Below, piece after piece: positions 1-6,267 of a stretch of 6,309 bases of DNA. How positions within the stretch are numbered: position 1 is the stretch's first letter; the number at the start of each line of letters is the position of its first letter. The DNA lies in NCBI GenBank assembly GCA_045046905.1, contig JASFYU010000097.1:1-6309 (forward strand), written 5' to 3'. Origin of the DNA: JASFYU01 sp045046905 (GTDB lineage Bacteria > Bacteroidota > Bacteroidia > Flavobacteriales > Flavobacteriaceae). The position numbers and the translations under genes were made by a program. The notes under the pieces were generated by a model, which had not been told where the DNA came from, searched no databases, and saw only the letters and a list, made by a program, of their open reading frames with translations.

Positions 1-26
1 TTCAGTTAGATTTTTAATAAAGAATC

Positions 27-593
27 TTAAAACCAATGTATCCTGTCAGACCCTAGACCTATGGTTCCGTTTGTATCTTCTAAACGATCAGATATCAGTA
101 TTTTGGGAATGGAAAAAGACAGAAAATAATCTCTTCCCTTTAATAGAACGCCGACCCCTAAATTTGGATTGAAACCTCCGTCTATAGCGTTTAAAGAGGG
201 ATCTATCACCGTATTTAGCGTTTTTAGGTCATCTAGATTGGCATCGTATGAATTTACTGTCCCTTTTAGGCCGAGAAACAATTGCGTTCTCTCCGAAAGG
301 TTCAGTTTATAAGAGAAATCTATGGCTATCGAGGTTTGATTATCTATAAATTTCTTATCATTGATGACAGACACGCCTAGTCCGACATTTCTTCCAAAGT
401 CATGTCCGAAGAACACGCTTTGGGTTGTCGGAGCACCGACCACATTAGCCCATTGATTGCGAATGCCCAAACCAATCTCGGTTCCGTCGGCCCAGGCAAA
501 GGCTGGGTTGATAAGGTTCATGCTATACCTGTAAAAGGTGTTGTTCGGGTTTTGTTGCGCCATGACTGTTCCTGTGAGGAAAAGCATTAGCAT
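27..593 (-). pseudogene. PorP/SprF-family type IX secretion outer-membrane protein, truncated at both ends
   Basis: PorP/SprF proteins are outer-membrane beta-barrels linked to type IX secretion and gliding, and are usually about 300 residues long. This frame gives only 188. Visible features are the end of a signal peptide (residues 1-12, likely cleavage after MA before QQNP), the conserved start of the mature protein with Y23, N26 and NPAF at 29-32, then alternating barrel strands with turns such as GLGIRNQW and LFLGLKG. The frame stops at GSDRIHWF, about where the family continues with further strands, so the C-terminal third is missing or lies in another frame outside the window. The signal peptide also lacks its usual basic N-terminus: an in-frame TAG lies four codons before the ATG. 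Family assignment is fairly sure; the pseudogene call is inferred from length and from the odd 5' junction. Confidence 0.72.
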
Positions 594-693
594 ACCATGC
601 CTCTATGCTCAGACCTAAATCTGTACCTTCTACGGTATCGTCTGGCGCTGTTTGAGCAAAAGACGAAATAGTCGATAAAAAGACAACTGACAT
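523..693 (-). pseudogene. Orphan signal-peptide fragment fused out of frame to the PorP-like gene
   Basis: A 56-codon frame starts at an ATG at 691-693 and overlaps the 5' end of the PorP-like frame in another register. Its first residues read as a secretion signal (MSVVFLSTISSFAQ, with cleavage expected after FAQ), followed by an acidic linker TAPDDTVEGTD and then LGLSIEAWY. After that the residues look like out-of-frame PorP DNA (HRNSHGATKP) up to a TAG at 523-525. The codons upstream (KTIQKQLTNGIR) would suit a basic signal-peptide N-terminus, but no ATG precedes them before a stop. The simplest reading is the 5' remnant of a different exported protein, joined to the PorP gene by a deletion near 590-605. 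The parent protein is not identified; an outer-membrane barrel is only a guess. Confidence 0.45.
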
Positions 694-1420
694 TCGAATA
701 CCGTTTGTTAACTGCTTTTGTATCGTTTTTATGACACTCGATTTATTGGTAGCACATATCTTTTTTTATAGAATACTTTTGAACATACTGCTATTTTAGA
801 GTTGTTGTGTTATAAATTCTAATACGTTAATACAGGTGTTGGCGAGACCATACAACTTAATGCAGGGCCTACGGTGTTTTTAAACACAATTGTTGCTTTG
901 ATTGAAATTGAACGTTTCGACCTGATCATTGAAGTCTGCTGGGTCAAAGACCTAGTAATATTCCTAAAATGATATGAGTTAAAATGAAATTTGGACTTGC
1001 TTTTAATTCGGGCTAAGTAATTGTTTTTGGTCATTGTTATTTATTGTAATAATTGGTCTATATCAAATGGTGATTATATTTGAGTACATAACTTTAACTA
1101 AATAGGCATTGAACTATTTTTATCAGAAGTACACTGACCTTATAATAACCTTGTGATTGAGCTTAGCATATATCTTATTACACGAATGATAAGGTGTTTC
1201 GCGAAATCACATACAACTACCTAGTAATAAGATGATTAGTGTTTGCGCTTGCAGCTTATTTCTTATTTTATTTCATGAAATACTATATTTTTTAAGAAAT
1301 AAATGAGCTAATTACCATTTTTAAGATTTATATCTGCTTGAATTTTCTTTAGTTTCCGATTTCCTTTGGGGAAAAGAAAATCGATAGAATTGAATTTTGG
1401 GATCTATACAGTCAATTTCT
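694..1420. other. AT-rich stretch with no convincing gene
   Basis: No frame here has the length or composition of a real gene. An open stretch at 823-969 (plus) encodes VNTGVGETIQLNAGPTVFLN near its start. This resembles a beta-strand segment of a surface protein, but a stop precedes it and it has no start codon. From about 1040 the DNA is very AT-rich and contains inverted repeats. The region reads as eroded intergenic DNA or old gene debris. Confidence 0.5.
1253..1308. repeat. Nested AT-rich inverted repeats
   Basis: A perfect 14-bp palindrome, TATTTCATGAAATA (1269-1282), sits inside a wider 10-bp inverted repeat: TTATTTCTTA at 1256-1265 against TAAGAAATAA at 1293-1302. Outside these, AGCT at 1253-1256 can pair with AGCT at 1306-1309 across a small asymmetry. 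The arrangement could be an operator, a hairpin or the remains of a small mobile element. No adjacent intact gene starts nearby, so a regulatory role cannot be argued. Confidence 0.45.
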
Positions 1421-1448
1421 TCGAGGCAAATACGCTTGCTTGCCTCGA
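1421..1448. terminator. Perfect 9-bp hairpin, possible terminator
   Basis: TCGAGGCAA (1421-1429) and TTGCCTCGA (1440-1448) form a perfect 9-bp stem around a 10-base loop. On the plus strand it is followed by a T-rich but interrupted tract (AGTTTATTTTAG), weak for an intrinsic terminator. No intact plus-strand gene ends upstream, so it may be a leftover of a lost gene or mobile element. Confidence 0.35.
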
Positions 1449-1554
1449 ACTAGTTTATTTTAGTTAATGATTGTCATGGCTAGCTTCTGTATTATGAAGT
1501 TTAGGTGTAATCGAAAACACTTTCTTGAGGCCGGGGACTGTCCTGCATCGCTTA

Positions 1555-1586
1555 TAACCTGAGTTCGATCCAATATTTATGTACAG
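1555..1586 (+). repeat. Copy 1 of a ~32-bp direct repeat
   Basis: This begins with TAACCTGAGTTCGA, identical over 14 bases to 6268-6281. The similarity continues at lower identity through an ATTTA core to a shared TACAG at the end. It lies just upstream of the transposase remnant in the same orientation, which suggests an insertion-sequence end or a dispersed repeat; that link is inference. Confidence 0.6.
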
Positions 1587-1603
1587 TTTAGGTGATTTTT
1601 TAG

Positions 1604-1900
1604 GCTGGTGTTGTTTACACTTTTGTTGGATCAGAACGGCCTTCTGGGCATTGGGGTGCTGTTCGAAGTAGTCACGACACCCCAACAGGCAATAGCCTCA
1701 AAGAGCTGGCTTTTCTGAATGCCGATGTGGACTTCGATTCCAAGGATTTGGAAAAGTGTGCATTCAAAATGAAATCAAAGACGATATCGCTTACGACAGC
1801 CACAGTCGCAATACAGGCAGAAACTAATATTTCAAATTCAGCGCGCTATAAAAAGCAGAAAAAGATTCAAGCCTGTATAGTTCAAGTAAATAGCACTTAA
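1604..1900 (+). pseudogene. Degenerate DDE transposase remnant (IS4/IS5-like)
   Basis: Translated in one plus frame, 1676-1755 reads DTPTGNSLKELAFLNADVDF and then DSKDLEK. The LNADxxFDS pattern is the block around the second catalytic aspartate of IS4/IS5-type DDE transposases. The expected continuation (VCIQNEIKDDIAYDSHSRN) appears in a second frame. The first frame then returns with YKKQKKIQACIVQVNS, which lines up with the family's YKxRxxIE-type signature, but with Gln where the Arg and the catalytic Glu should be. There is no start codon, the N-terminal half including the first aspartate is not recognisable, and at least two compensating frameshifts are needed. It cannot be active. The family placement rests on motif recall, not on a search. 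Confidence 0.55.
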
Positions 1901-1926
1901 GAAATAAAAAAAATATTAAAAGAGGG

Positions 1927-2775
1927 TTAAACCGCTTTATAATGTGGGATGACCATAAATGGAATGCTCACATGAAACCCTATTTTTTTGATAATAGGCT
2001 CTATAAAGAGACGCTCAAAAAAGGTGTGTTTGTTCTGAATCATCACCAACATATTCATCCGTTTTTTTAATTGAAAGGTATTGATACCACTGATAACGTT
2101 TTGATTTGGAAGGTTATGGAACAAATGGGCAATGCTTCCTAGTATTACATTCAACTTTCTTTTATTGACCAACTGCTTTTTATTAAGGTCATAGCCCTCC
2201 GATACATGCATCACTTCGATACTCGAAATATGTTTTTTAGCGATATCCAATAACTGACATAACTGTTCTTCTTTATAATCGACCTCATAATCGGTAGGAA
2301 ACAAAATCTCCTTCGGAGTTTCATACTCAAAATTTGAAGGAACCACAAGTATAGGGCACTTGGCTTTTTTGATTACGTGAACGGTATGCGTACCTAAAAA
2401 TATCTCTTTGGCCCCTGTGGCTCCCTGAGTACCCATAATGACCAAATCGGCATTTTCGCTAGTAACAATTTCTCCGATTTCATCGACCAGAACATTAAAA
2501 GCCGAGTGGGATATAAACCTGTGTTTGGGGTTATTGAATTCTTTTTTGAGCAATGCCTGCAATTCCTTTAAGCGGGTCAGAGAACTCTCTTGGTAGTTAT
2601 CACCCAAACCTACTTGCCCAGGACTATGTAAGACATATTCTGACTGATAAATAGAAGGGGTATAGGTATGTAAAAGGTAGAATACACACTTGGTTTCCTT
2701 AAAAAGGTTAAGTGCATATATTATGCTGTTATATGCATTTTCTGAAAAATCGGTGGGTAGGATGATACGTTTCAT
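1927..2775 (-). CDS. Tandem-domain universal stress protein with intact ATP-binding motif
   Basis: This is a 282-residue cytoplasmic protein with two UspA folds. Domain 1 (about 1-146) opens with IILPTDFSENA, where D9 is the usual nucleotide-contacting aspartate, and carries a complete GxxG-9x-G(S/T) ATP-binding motif at G115, G118 and G128-T129, closing with CPILVVP. Domain 2 (about 155-278) restarts with EILFPTDY but lacks the glycine motif and ends in a hydrophobic strand (IPFMVIPH), so it is probably structural. Proteins of this type act in general stress survival, often when growth or respiration is restricted; no specific partner can be named. It is the second gene of a leftward pair, 18 bp after the stop of its paralog, so the two are very likely co-transcribed. 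The spacer has no clear Shine-Dalgarno sequence, as is common in this phylum. Confidence 0.93.
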   Translation of the reverse strand: MKRIILPTDFSENAYNSIIYALNLFKETKCVFYLLHTYTPSIYQSEYVLHSPGQVGLGDNYQESSLTRLKELQALLKKEFNNPKHRFISHSAFNVLVDEIGEIVTSENADLVIMGTQGATGAKEIFLGTHTVHVIKKAKCPILVVPSNFEYETPKEILFPTDYEVDYKEEQLCQLLDIAKKHISSIEVMHVSEGYDLNKKQLVNKRKLNVILGSIAHLFHNLPNQNVISGINTFQLKKRMNMLVMIQNKHTFFERLFIEPIIKKIGFHVSIPFMVIPHYKAV

Positions 2776-2793
2776 TTGCGTTTTAGTTTAGCG

Positions 2794-3639
2794 TTAACGG
2801 GGTAGATTCTGCATGAGCAAAAAAGGAATTTGGATGTTTAGCTCTATCTGATCTATCGTGGATTGGTATAGCATATCTTCTATATAAGAATGTCTTGAAT
2901 TTACAAGAACCAGCATATCAATATTTCGATGTACAATATATTTTGTAATGGCAATTGTTTTATCCTTTTCTGGGGAGGTCTCGAATATTAATTCGAGTTT
3001 TTTTAAACACAAGCTTAAGAATTTTTGATTACCCAACTGCCGCATAGATAGCTTCTTTATAGGGTCTATATATAACATATGTATAGTAGATTGAAAAGAA
3101 GCTGTCAAGGCGCACAATAATTTCATTTCTCTCTGCTTATAAGGAATCATATAATCTGTAGGAAAAAGAACCTCTTTGAGTGGATGGTATTCATAGCTTT
3201 CAGGAATGACCAAAACCGGACAATTCACATATTTTAAGACCTGTAAGGTGTTGGTACCAAAAGTTATATTGCAATCATTGTTCTTTTTGCGAGTACCTAT
3301 GACCACAATATCAATATTTTTTTGATTGACCCATTCGTTTATCTCGTCTACAAGGGCGCCAAAGACTGAAACGGTTTTGTAATGATATTTAGAATTTGGA
3401 GAATACAATTGTATTTTCTTCAGTAGTTGTTTTAAGTGTTTTTCAGAATTCAGAGATGTCACCTCTTTTAATTCCTCTAAAGGACTACTTTGCATCGATG
3501 TGTCTTGGGCATAGACCTCATCAGCATAGGCATGTAAGATAATAAGCTCGTTTTTCTCGTTTTTAAAAATTTGACAAGCATATTTCAGTGCATTGAAGGC
3601 ATTCTCCGAAAAATCTGTTGGCACCAAAATCTTTCTCAT
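2794..3639 (-). CDS. Tandem-domain universal stress protein with degenerate ATP-binding motif
   Basis: This is a 281-residue paralog of the downstream gene, collinear with it throughout. It starts with KILVPTDFSENAFNALKYA, shares GALVDEI around residue 95 and the NCPVLVIP strand near 139-146, and restarts a second domain at EVLFPTDY. The ATP motif is altered: G115 and G128-T129 remain, but the second glycine is lysine (GTRKKNNDC), and the loop is rich in Lys and Asn. Nucleotide binding is therefore probably weakened or lost, as in the non-ATP-binding UspA subgroup; this is inferred. It is the first gene of the leftward operon. A TAnnTTTG box lies just upstream and would give a very short leader. 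The pair probably arose by duplication and may form heterodimers. Confidence 0.93.
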   Translation of the reverse strand: MRKILVPTDFSENAFNALKYACQIFKNEKNELIILHAYADEVYAQDTSMQSSPLEELKEVTSLNSEKHLKQLLKKIQLYSPNSKYHYKTVSVFGALVDEINEWVNQKNIDIVVIGTRKKNNDCNITFGTNTLQVLKYVNCPVLVIPESYEYHPLKEVLFPTDYMIPYKQREMKLLCALTASFQSTIHMLYIDPIKKLSMRQLGNQKFLSLCLKKLELIFETSPEKDKTIAITKYIVHRNIDMLVLVNSRHSYIEDMLYQSTIDQIELNIQIPFLLMQNLPR

Positions 3640-3662
3640 GATTAATTTCTTTTAAACCTACT

Positions 3663-3670
3663 CAAAGATA
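3663..3670 (-). promoter_or_regulatory. Putative -7 promoter box of the usp operon
   Basis: Read on the minus strand this is TATCTTTG, a full match to the Bacteroidota -7 consensus TAnnTTTG, ending 23 bases before the ATG. The nearest TTG upstream is only 14 bases away, shorter than the usual 17-23, so the -33 half is unconvincing. Confidence 0.5.
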
Positions 3671-3728
3671 ATCGCAGAAGTATTCAAAAATCATGATATT
3701 GATCAGGTATAAAATCTAGTTATTTGCT

Positions 3729-3736
3729 TAGCTTTG
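3729..3736 (+). promoter_or_regulatory. Putative -7 promoter box of the thioredoxin gene
   Basis: TAGCTTTG matches the Bacteroidota -7 consensus TAnnTTTG, 17 bases before the ATG at 3754. The nearest upstream TTG (3699-3701) is 27 bases away, longer than usual, so only the -7 half is supported. It faces away from the usp promoter in the same 114-bp gap. Confidence 0.5.
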
Positions 3737-3753
3737 TAGGATAAGCGTTGAAA

Positions 3754-4053
3754 ATGAAGAACAGCTTTCAAAATATCATCAATTCAAAAACACCTGTATT
3801 GGTCGATTTCTTTGCCGAATGGTGCGGGCCATGTAAAGTCTTGGGTCCAATACTCAAACACGTAAAGGATGAACTTGGAGACAGTGTGAAAATTGTAAAG
3901 ATAGATATTGACAAAAACCAAGCCCTTGCACAAAAACATCAAGTACGTGGTGTTCCGACAATGCTATTGTTTAAAGGTGGTAAAAATGTCTGGCGGCAAT
4001 CAGGGGTACTGCAGAAGAATGATATTATCAACGTGATTCAATCACACAATTGA
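3754..4053 (+). CDS. trxA: Small thioredoxin
   Basis: This is a 99-residue cytoplasmic thiol-disulfide oxidoreductase, close to the usual 105-110 residues. It has the classical active site FFAEWCGPCK (catalytic C24 and C27), the buried Asp as D18, KIDIDKN in the third strand (49-55) and the cis-proline loop RGVPT (P68), followed by LLFKGG. There is no signal peptide or lipoprotein box. It would reduce protein disulfides and be recharged by thioredoxin reductase, which is not in the window. The ATG at 3754 is preferred to the in-frame TTG at 3748, because ATG is the stronger start and two extra residues (MK) add nothing to the fold. It is divergent from the usp operon, which suggests shared stress control. 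It is one of probably several thioredoxins in the genome, so the symbol is a family name. Confidence 0.95.
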   Translation: MKNSFQNIINSKTPVLVDFFAEWCGPCKVLGPILKHVKDELGDSVKIVKIDIDKNQALAQKHQVRGVPTMLLFKGGKNVWRQSGVLQKNDIINVIQSHN

Positions 4054-4226
4054 TTTTATAAGGACCTAAGCATTTTTGTATTTTTTCATTATTGGGTTTG
4101 TGTGATGGCTACTGGCACTGATGTGCTGTTCTTTGTTTGTTGCCACCATACCCTCTAAGATTATTTCAGAACGTATTTAATCGAAGGGCGATAGCCCAGG
4201 TTTCCGATTCAGCTCTCCTTGAGAGA

Positions 4227-4247
4227 GCCTGCCTACCGCAGGCAGGC
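4227..4247. repeat. REP-like GC-rich palindrome
   Basis: GCCTGCCT (4227-4234) and AGGCAGGC (4240-4247) form a perfect 8-bp stem around ACCGC. Palindromes of the CCTGCC/GGCAGG type are, from general familiarity, frequent in intergenic DNA of Bacteroidota, where they resemble REP elements. A related, mutated unit seems to follow (CCTACCTGACGGCAAAGG, 4248-4265). Confidence 0.6.
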
Positions 4248-4315
4248 CTACCTGACGGCAAAGGCTGGGTCTGAATTGCCTTTTCGCAGTACAGGTGAGT
4301 TACAATACCAAATCT

Positions 4316-4347
4316 CGGTTTTTGGCCTTAAAGCCAAAATGAAACCG
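4316..4347. repeat. Long interrupted hairpin
   Basis: CGGTTTTTGGC (4316-4326) pairs with GCCAAAATGAAACCG (4333-4347) around a CTTAAA loop, giving about 11 base pairs with a four-base bulge. It is the longest stem in the stretch before cbpA. Confidence 0.5.
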
Positions 4348-4509
4348 GCGAAATACGTCTATACCTGCCCGCCTTTGGAGGGGCTTGACTCAGGGGTAGT
4401 CGGTTTAAGACGTTTTTTTTCAACAATGGGCTAAATTGCAGTTAGTCTGATGTCTAACTGAGAGGCTCTGAGCTTATTAATGAACAGGAATTTTGTTGCG
4501 CTATAAACT

Positions 4510-5409
4510 ATGGATTATATAGATTATTATAAAGTACTCGGCATTTCTAAGAATGCTACTGAAAAGGACATTAAAACGGCCTATCGAAAATTAGCACGAA
4601 AATATCACCCAGATGTAAATCCGAATGATACGGCGGCCGAACAGAAATTTAAGAAAGTCAATGAGGCGAATGAAGTTTTGAGTACGCCTGAAAAACGTAA
4701 AAAATACGACCGCTACGGCAAGGACTGGCAGCATGCAGAGGAATTTGAAAAAGCTCGTAAAGCACAGCGAGGTTCGCGAAGAAATACCAGTCAGGGGTAT
4801 ACTGGAGCTTATGCTGAACAGGATTTTTCTGATTTTTTTGAATCGATGTTCGGAGGTGCGACAAGTGGTGGGTTTTCAGCTAGTGGACAAATAAAATTCC
4901 GAGGGCAAGATATTAATGCAGAGCTGCATTTGCAACTACGAGATGTATTCGAAACCCATAAACAGACCCTTAGGGTTAACCAAAAAAATATACGTATAAC
5001 CATTCCTGCGGGTATAGAGAATGGACAGACCATAAAGATAAGCGGTCATGGAGGGCCAGGAAGAAATGCTGGCCCAAACGGAGACTTGTACATCACTTTT
5101 TCTGTACAAAACAATACCGAATTCAAAAGAGATGGTAGTCATCTTTATAGGGCCATGGATATTGAGCTGTATACAGCGGTTTTAGGAGGTGAGATTACGG
5201 CAGAGACCTTTGATGGCAAGGTGGTATTAAAAGTTAAACCCGAAACCCAAAACGGTACTAGGGTAAAATTAAAGGGGAAAGGCTTTCCCGTGTATAAAAA
5301 AGAAGGCCAGTTTGGCGACCTTTTCATTACCTATGCAGTCAAGATGCCTATTAATCTTAACGTAAAGGAGAAAGCGCTTTTTAAGGAATTGGCTTCCATA
5401 AAAAAATAA
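4510..5409 (+). CDS. cbpA: CbpA-type J-domain co-chaperone (class B DnaJ)
   Basis: This is a 299-residue cytoplasmic Hsp40 that would deliver unfolded proteins to DnaK and stimulate its ATPase. The J domain spans about 4-70: YYKVLGI start, basic helix AYRKLARKYHPDVNP with the essential HPD at 33-35, the KFKKVNEANEVLS helix and KKYDRYG. A linker (71-130) contains DFSDFFESMFGG, the usual G/F-region signature of CbpA proteins. Two substrate-binding domains follow: CTD1 from about 132, with IPAGIENGQTIKISGHGGPG and GDLYITF, and CTD2 from about 208, with AVLGGEITAETFDG, KLKGKGFP and GDLFITYAV. There is no zinc finger, so this is not DnaJ itself. Length fits CbpA (about 300). The cbpM-like gene starts 9 bp downstream, supporting an operon. 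The start is chosen because it directly precedes the J domain. Confidence 0.96.
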   Translation: MDYIDYYKVLGISKNATEKDIKTAYRKLARKYHPDVNPNDTAAEQKFKKVNEANEVLSTPEKRKKYDRYGKDWQHAEEFEKARKAQRGSRRNTSQGYTGAYAEQDFSDFFESMFGGATSGGFSASGQIKFRGQDINAELHLQLRDVFETHKQTLRVNQKNIRITIPAGIENGQTIKISGHGGPGRNAGPNGDLYITFSVQNNTEFKRDGSHLYRAMDIELYTAVLGGEITAETFDGKVVLKVKPETQNGTRVKLKGKGFPVYKKEGQFGDLFITYAVKMPINLNVKEKALFKELASIKK

Positions 5410-5418
5410 TATTGAGCT

Positions 5419-5709
5419 ATGGATCTAAATGAATTTATATCAGTTACCGAATTTTGTAAAAGTCATGGTATACAGAGCACCTTTGTAATTGAACTAAAAG
5501 AGTATGGTCTAGTCGAACTCGTACAACGTAAGAATATCATGTACATTCCACTCTACGAATTGCCAAAAACCGAAAAAATACTCCGATTACATTCTGAACT
5601 TGATATTAACCTAGAAGGAATAGAAGTCATTACCCAGCTTTTGAACAGAATTCAACAAATGCAAGATGAAATGATTCGACTAAAAAACAAACTCGGACTG
5701 TATGAGTGA
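5419..5709 (+). CDS. cbpM: CbpM-like chaperone modulator (MerR-type fold)
   Basis: This is a 96-residue protein, close to the usual size of CbpM (about 100). In enterobacteria CbpM binds the J domain of CbpA and blocks its action on DnaK. Visible features are an N-terminal MerR-like helix-turn-helix (FISVTEFCKSHGI, about 6-18), the short connector KEYGLVELV (27-35), a wing-like YIPLYELPKTEKILRLHSEL (42-61) with the DINLEGIEVI segment typical of MerR-type helices, and a C-terminal coiled coil (about 72-93) rich in Leu, Gln and Met. Sequence likeness is moderate; the assignment leans on size, fold pattern and its place 9 bp after cbpA. DNA binding is possible but unproven. Confidence 0.85.
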   Translation: MDLNEFISVTEFCKSHGIQSTFVIELKEYGLVELVQRKNIMYIPLYELPKTEKILRLHSELDINLEGIEVITQLLNRIQQMQDEMIRLKNKLGLYE

Positions 5710-5795
5710 AGTAGCATGACAAAAATCATATTTATGGTGCGGGTTAGAATTTAACTTTATAGAATGAAATTGAAGTTGAATTAAAATAAGGAATC

Positions 5796-6246
5796 ATGAA
5801 CGATTTTAGAAAAAGGCCCAAAGATAATTTCATACAAGAAACCAATTGTCAAGAGCTGTACGTGTTAACGAACCATTGGAAATCAGATCTTTTGTTCTAT
5901 AAAGACGACTTGATATTTTTACACCATTTAATAGACAAATATTTTATTTGGATTACAAAAAAAGACAACCTTACCAAGGTATAAAAAGTAGGAGGGCATA
6001 TCTTGAAAGATGAAAAGACATGTGACCAATTATTAAAAAAAAATAGCAGAACATACTTCGCATTCAGCCAATTTAATAGATGACCCTTTTAAGTATGATT
6101 CGAATACGTTTCGAAATGAGCATCAAGATTTGGAAGATAAGATAACGGTATTCATAAAAAACGTTCGTGAAAACAGAAAACAATTGTTCTCGGTTACCGA
6201 ACATATTCTAGACAGTGAACAATTGGTGCATTTATTGGAGAAGTAG
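5796..6246 (+). pseudogene. Conserved-looking helical protein of unknown function, broken by one stop and one frameshift
   Basis: The frame opens with MNDFRKRPKDNF and runs 62 codons (HWKSDLLFYKDDLIFLHHLI, KYFIWITKKDNL) to a TAA at 5982-5984. The same frame then continues as KVGGHILKDEKTCDQLLKK until a run of A at 6035-6043. One base too many there shifts the frame; removing it gives IAEHTSHSANLIDDPFKYDS and a clean acidic helical tail ending in LVHLLEK at the TAG at 6244-6246. With both lesions undone the gene is exactly 150 codons including the stop, so the halves clearly belong together. The protein would be soluble, cytoplasmic and largely alpha-helical, with an aromatic-rich N-terminal half and a conserved-looking DDPFKYDS turn. 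I do not recognise a named family. It follows cbpM by 86 bp in the same direction. Slippage on the A run could rescue the frameshift but not the stop. Confidence 0.72.
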
Positions 6247-6267
6247 ATTTTGTCGATACAAGACTAG

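Larger units (their letters stand above)
4054..4509. other. Non-coding region rich in hairpins between thioredoxin and cbpA
   Basis: No convincing gene is present. Bases 4054-4185 show nothing notable. From 4186 the composition turns GC-rich and many inverted repeats follow in order: GGGC-GATA-GCCC (4186-4197), CTCTC/GAGAG (4213-4225), the 8-bp palindrome at 4227-4247, a long interrupted stem CGGTTTTTGGC against GCCAAAATGAAACCG (4316-4347), a GACT/AGTC stem near 4387-4401 followed by a run of eight T, and CAGTTAG/CTAACTG (4439-4460). ATTCAG (4207-4212) can also pair with CTGAAT (4271-4276), enclosing the first hairpins. A 71-codon open frame across it (4219-4434) is low-complexity and follows the palindromes, so it is probably not translated. 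It may be a structured RNA, a long leader of cbpA or a composite repeat element. Confidence 0.5.

Noticed and set aside
402..590. Plus-strand open frame antisense to the PorP-like gene
   Set aside because: It is a shadow of the minus-strand coding sequence, which has the recognisable family features.
819..1034. 71-codon minus-strand open frame
   Set aside because: Residue composition is rich in Ser, Arg, Lys and Thr with no recognisable domain, and it lies in a degraded region where the opposite strand reads more protein-like for part of its length.
1464..1685. 73-codon minus-strand open frame
   Set aside because: It runs antisense over the 32-bp repeat and the transposase remnant, so it is best explained as a shadow of those.
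1857..1926. Intrinsic terminator downstream of the usp operon
   Set aside because: There is a T-rich tract on the minus strand just after the stop, but no good stem precedes it.
4219..4434. 71-codon plus-strand open frame between thioredoxin and cbpA
   Set aside because: Its sequence follows the palindromes and hairpins (EPAYRRQAYLTAKAG comes from the GC-rich repeat), and it shows no domain or clear start signal.
4658..5327. Several minus-strand open frames inside cbpA
   Set aside because: All are antisense to a well-supported J-domain protein.
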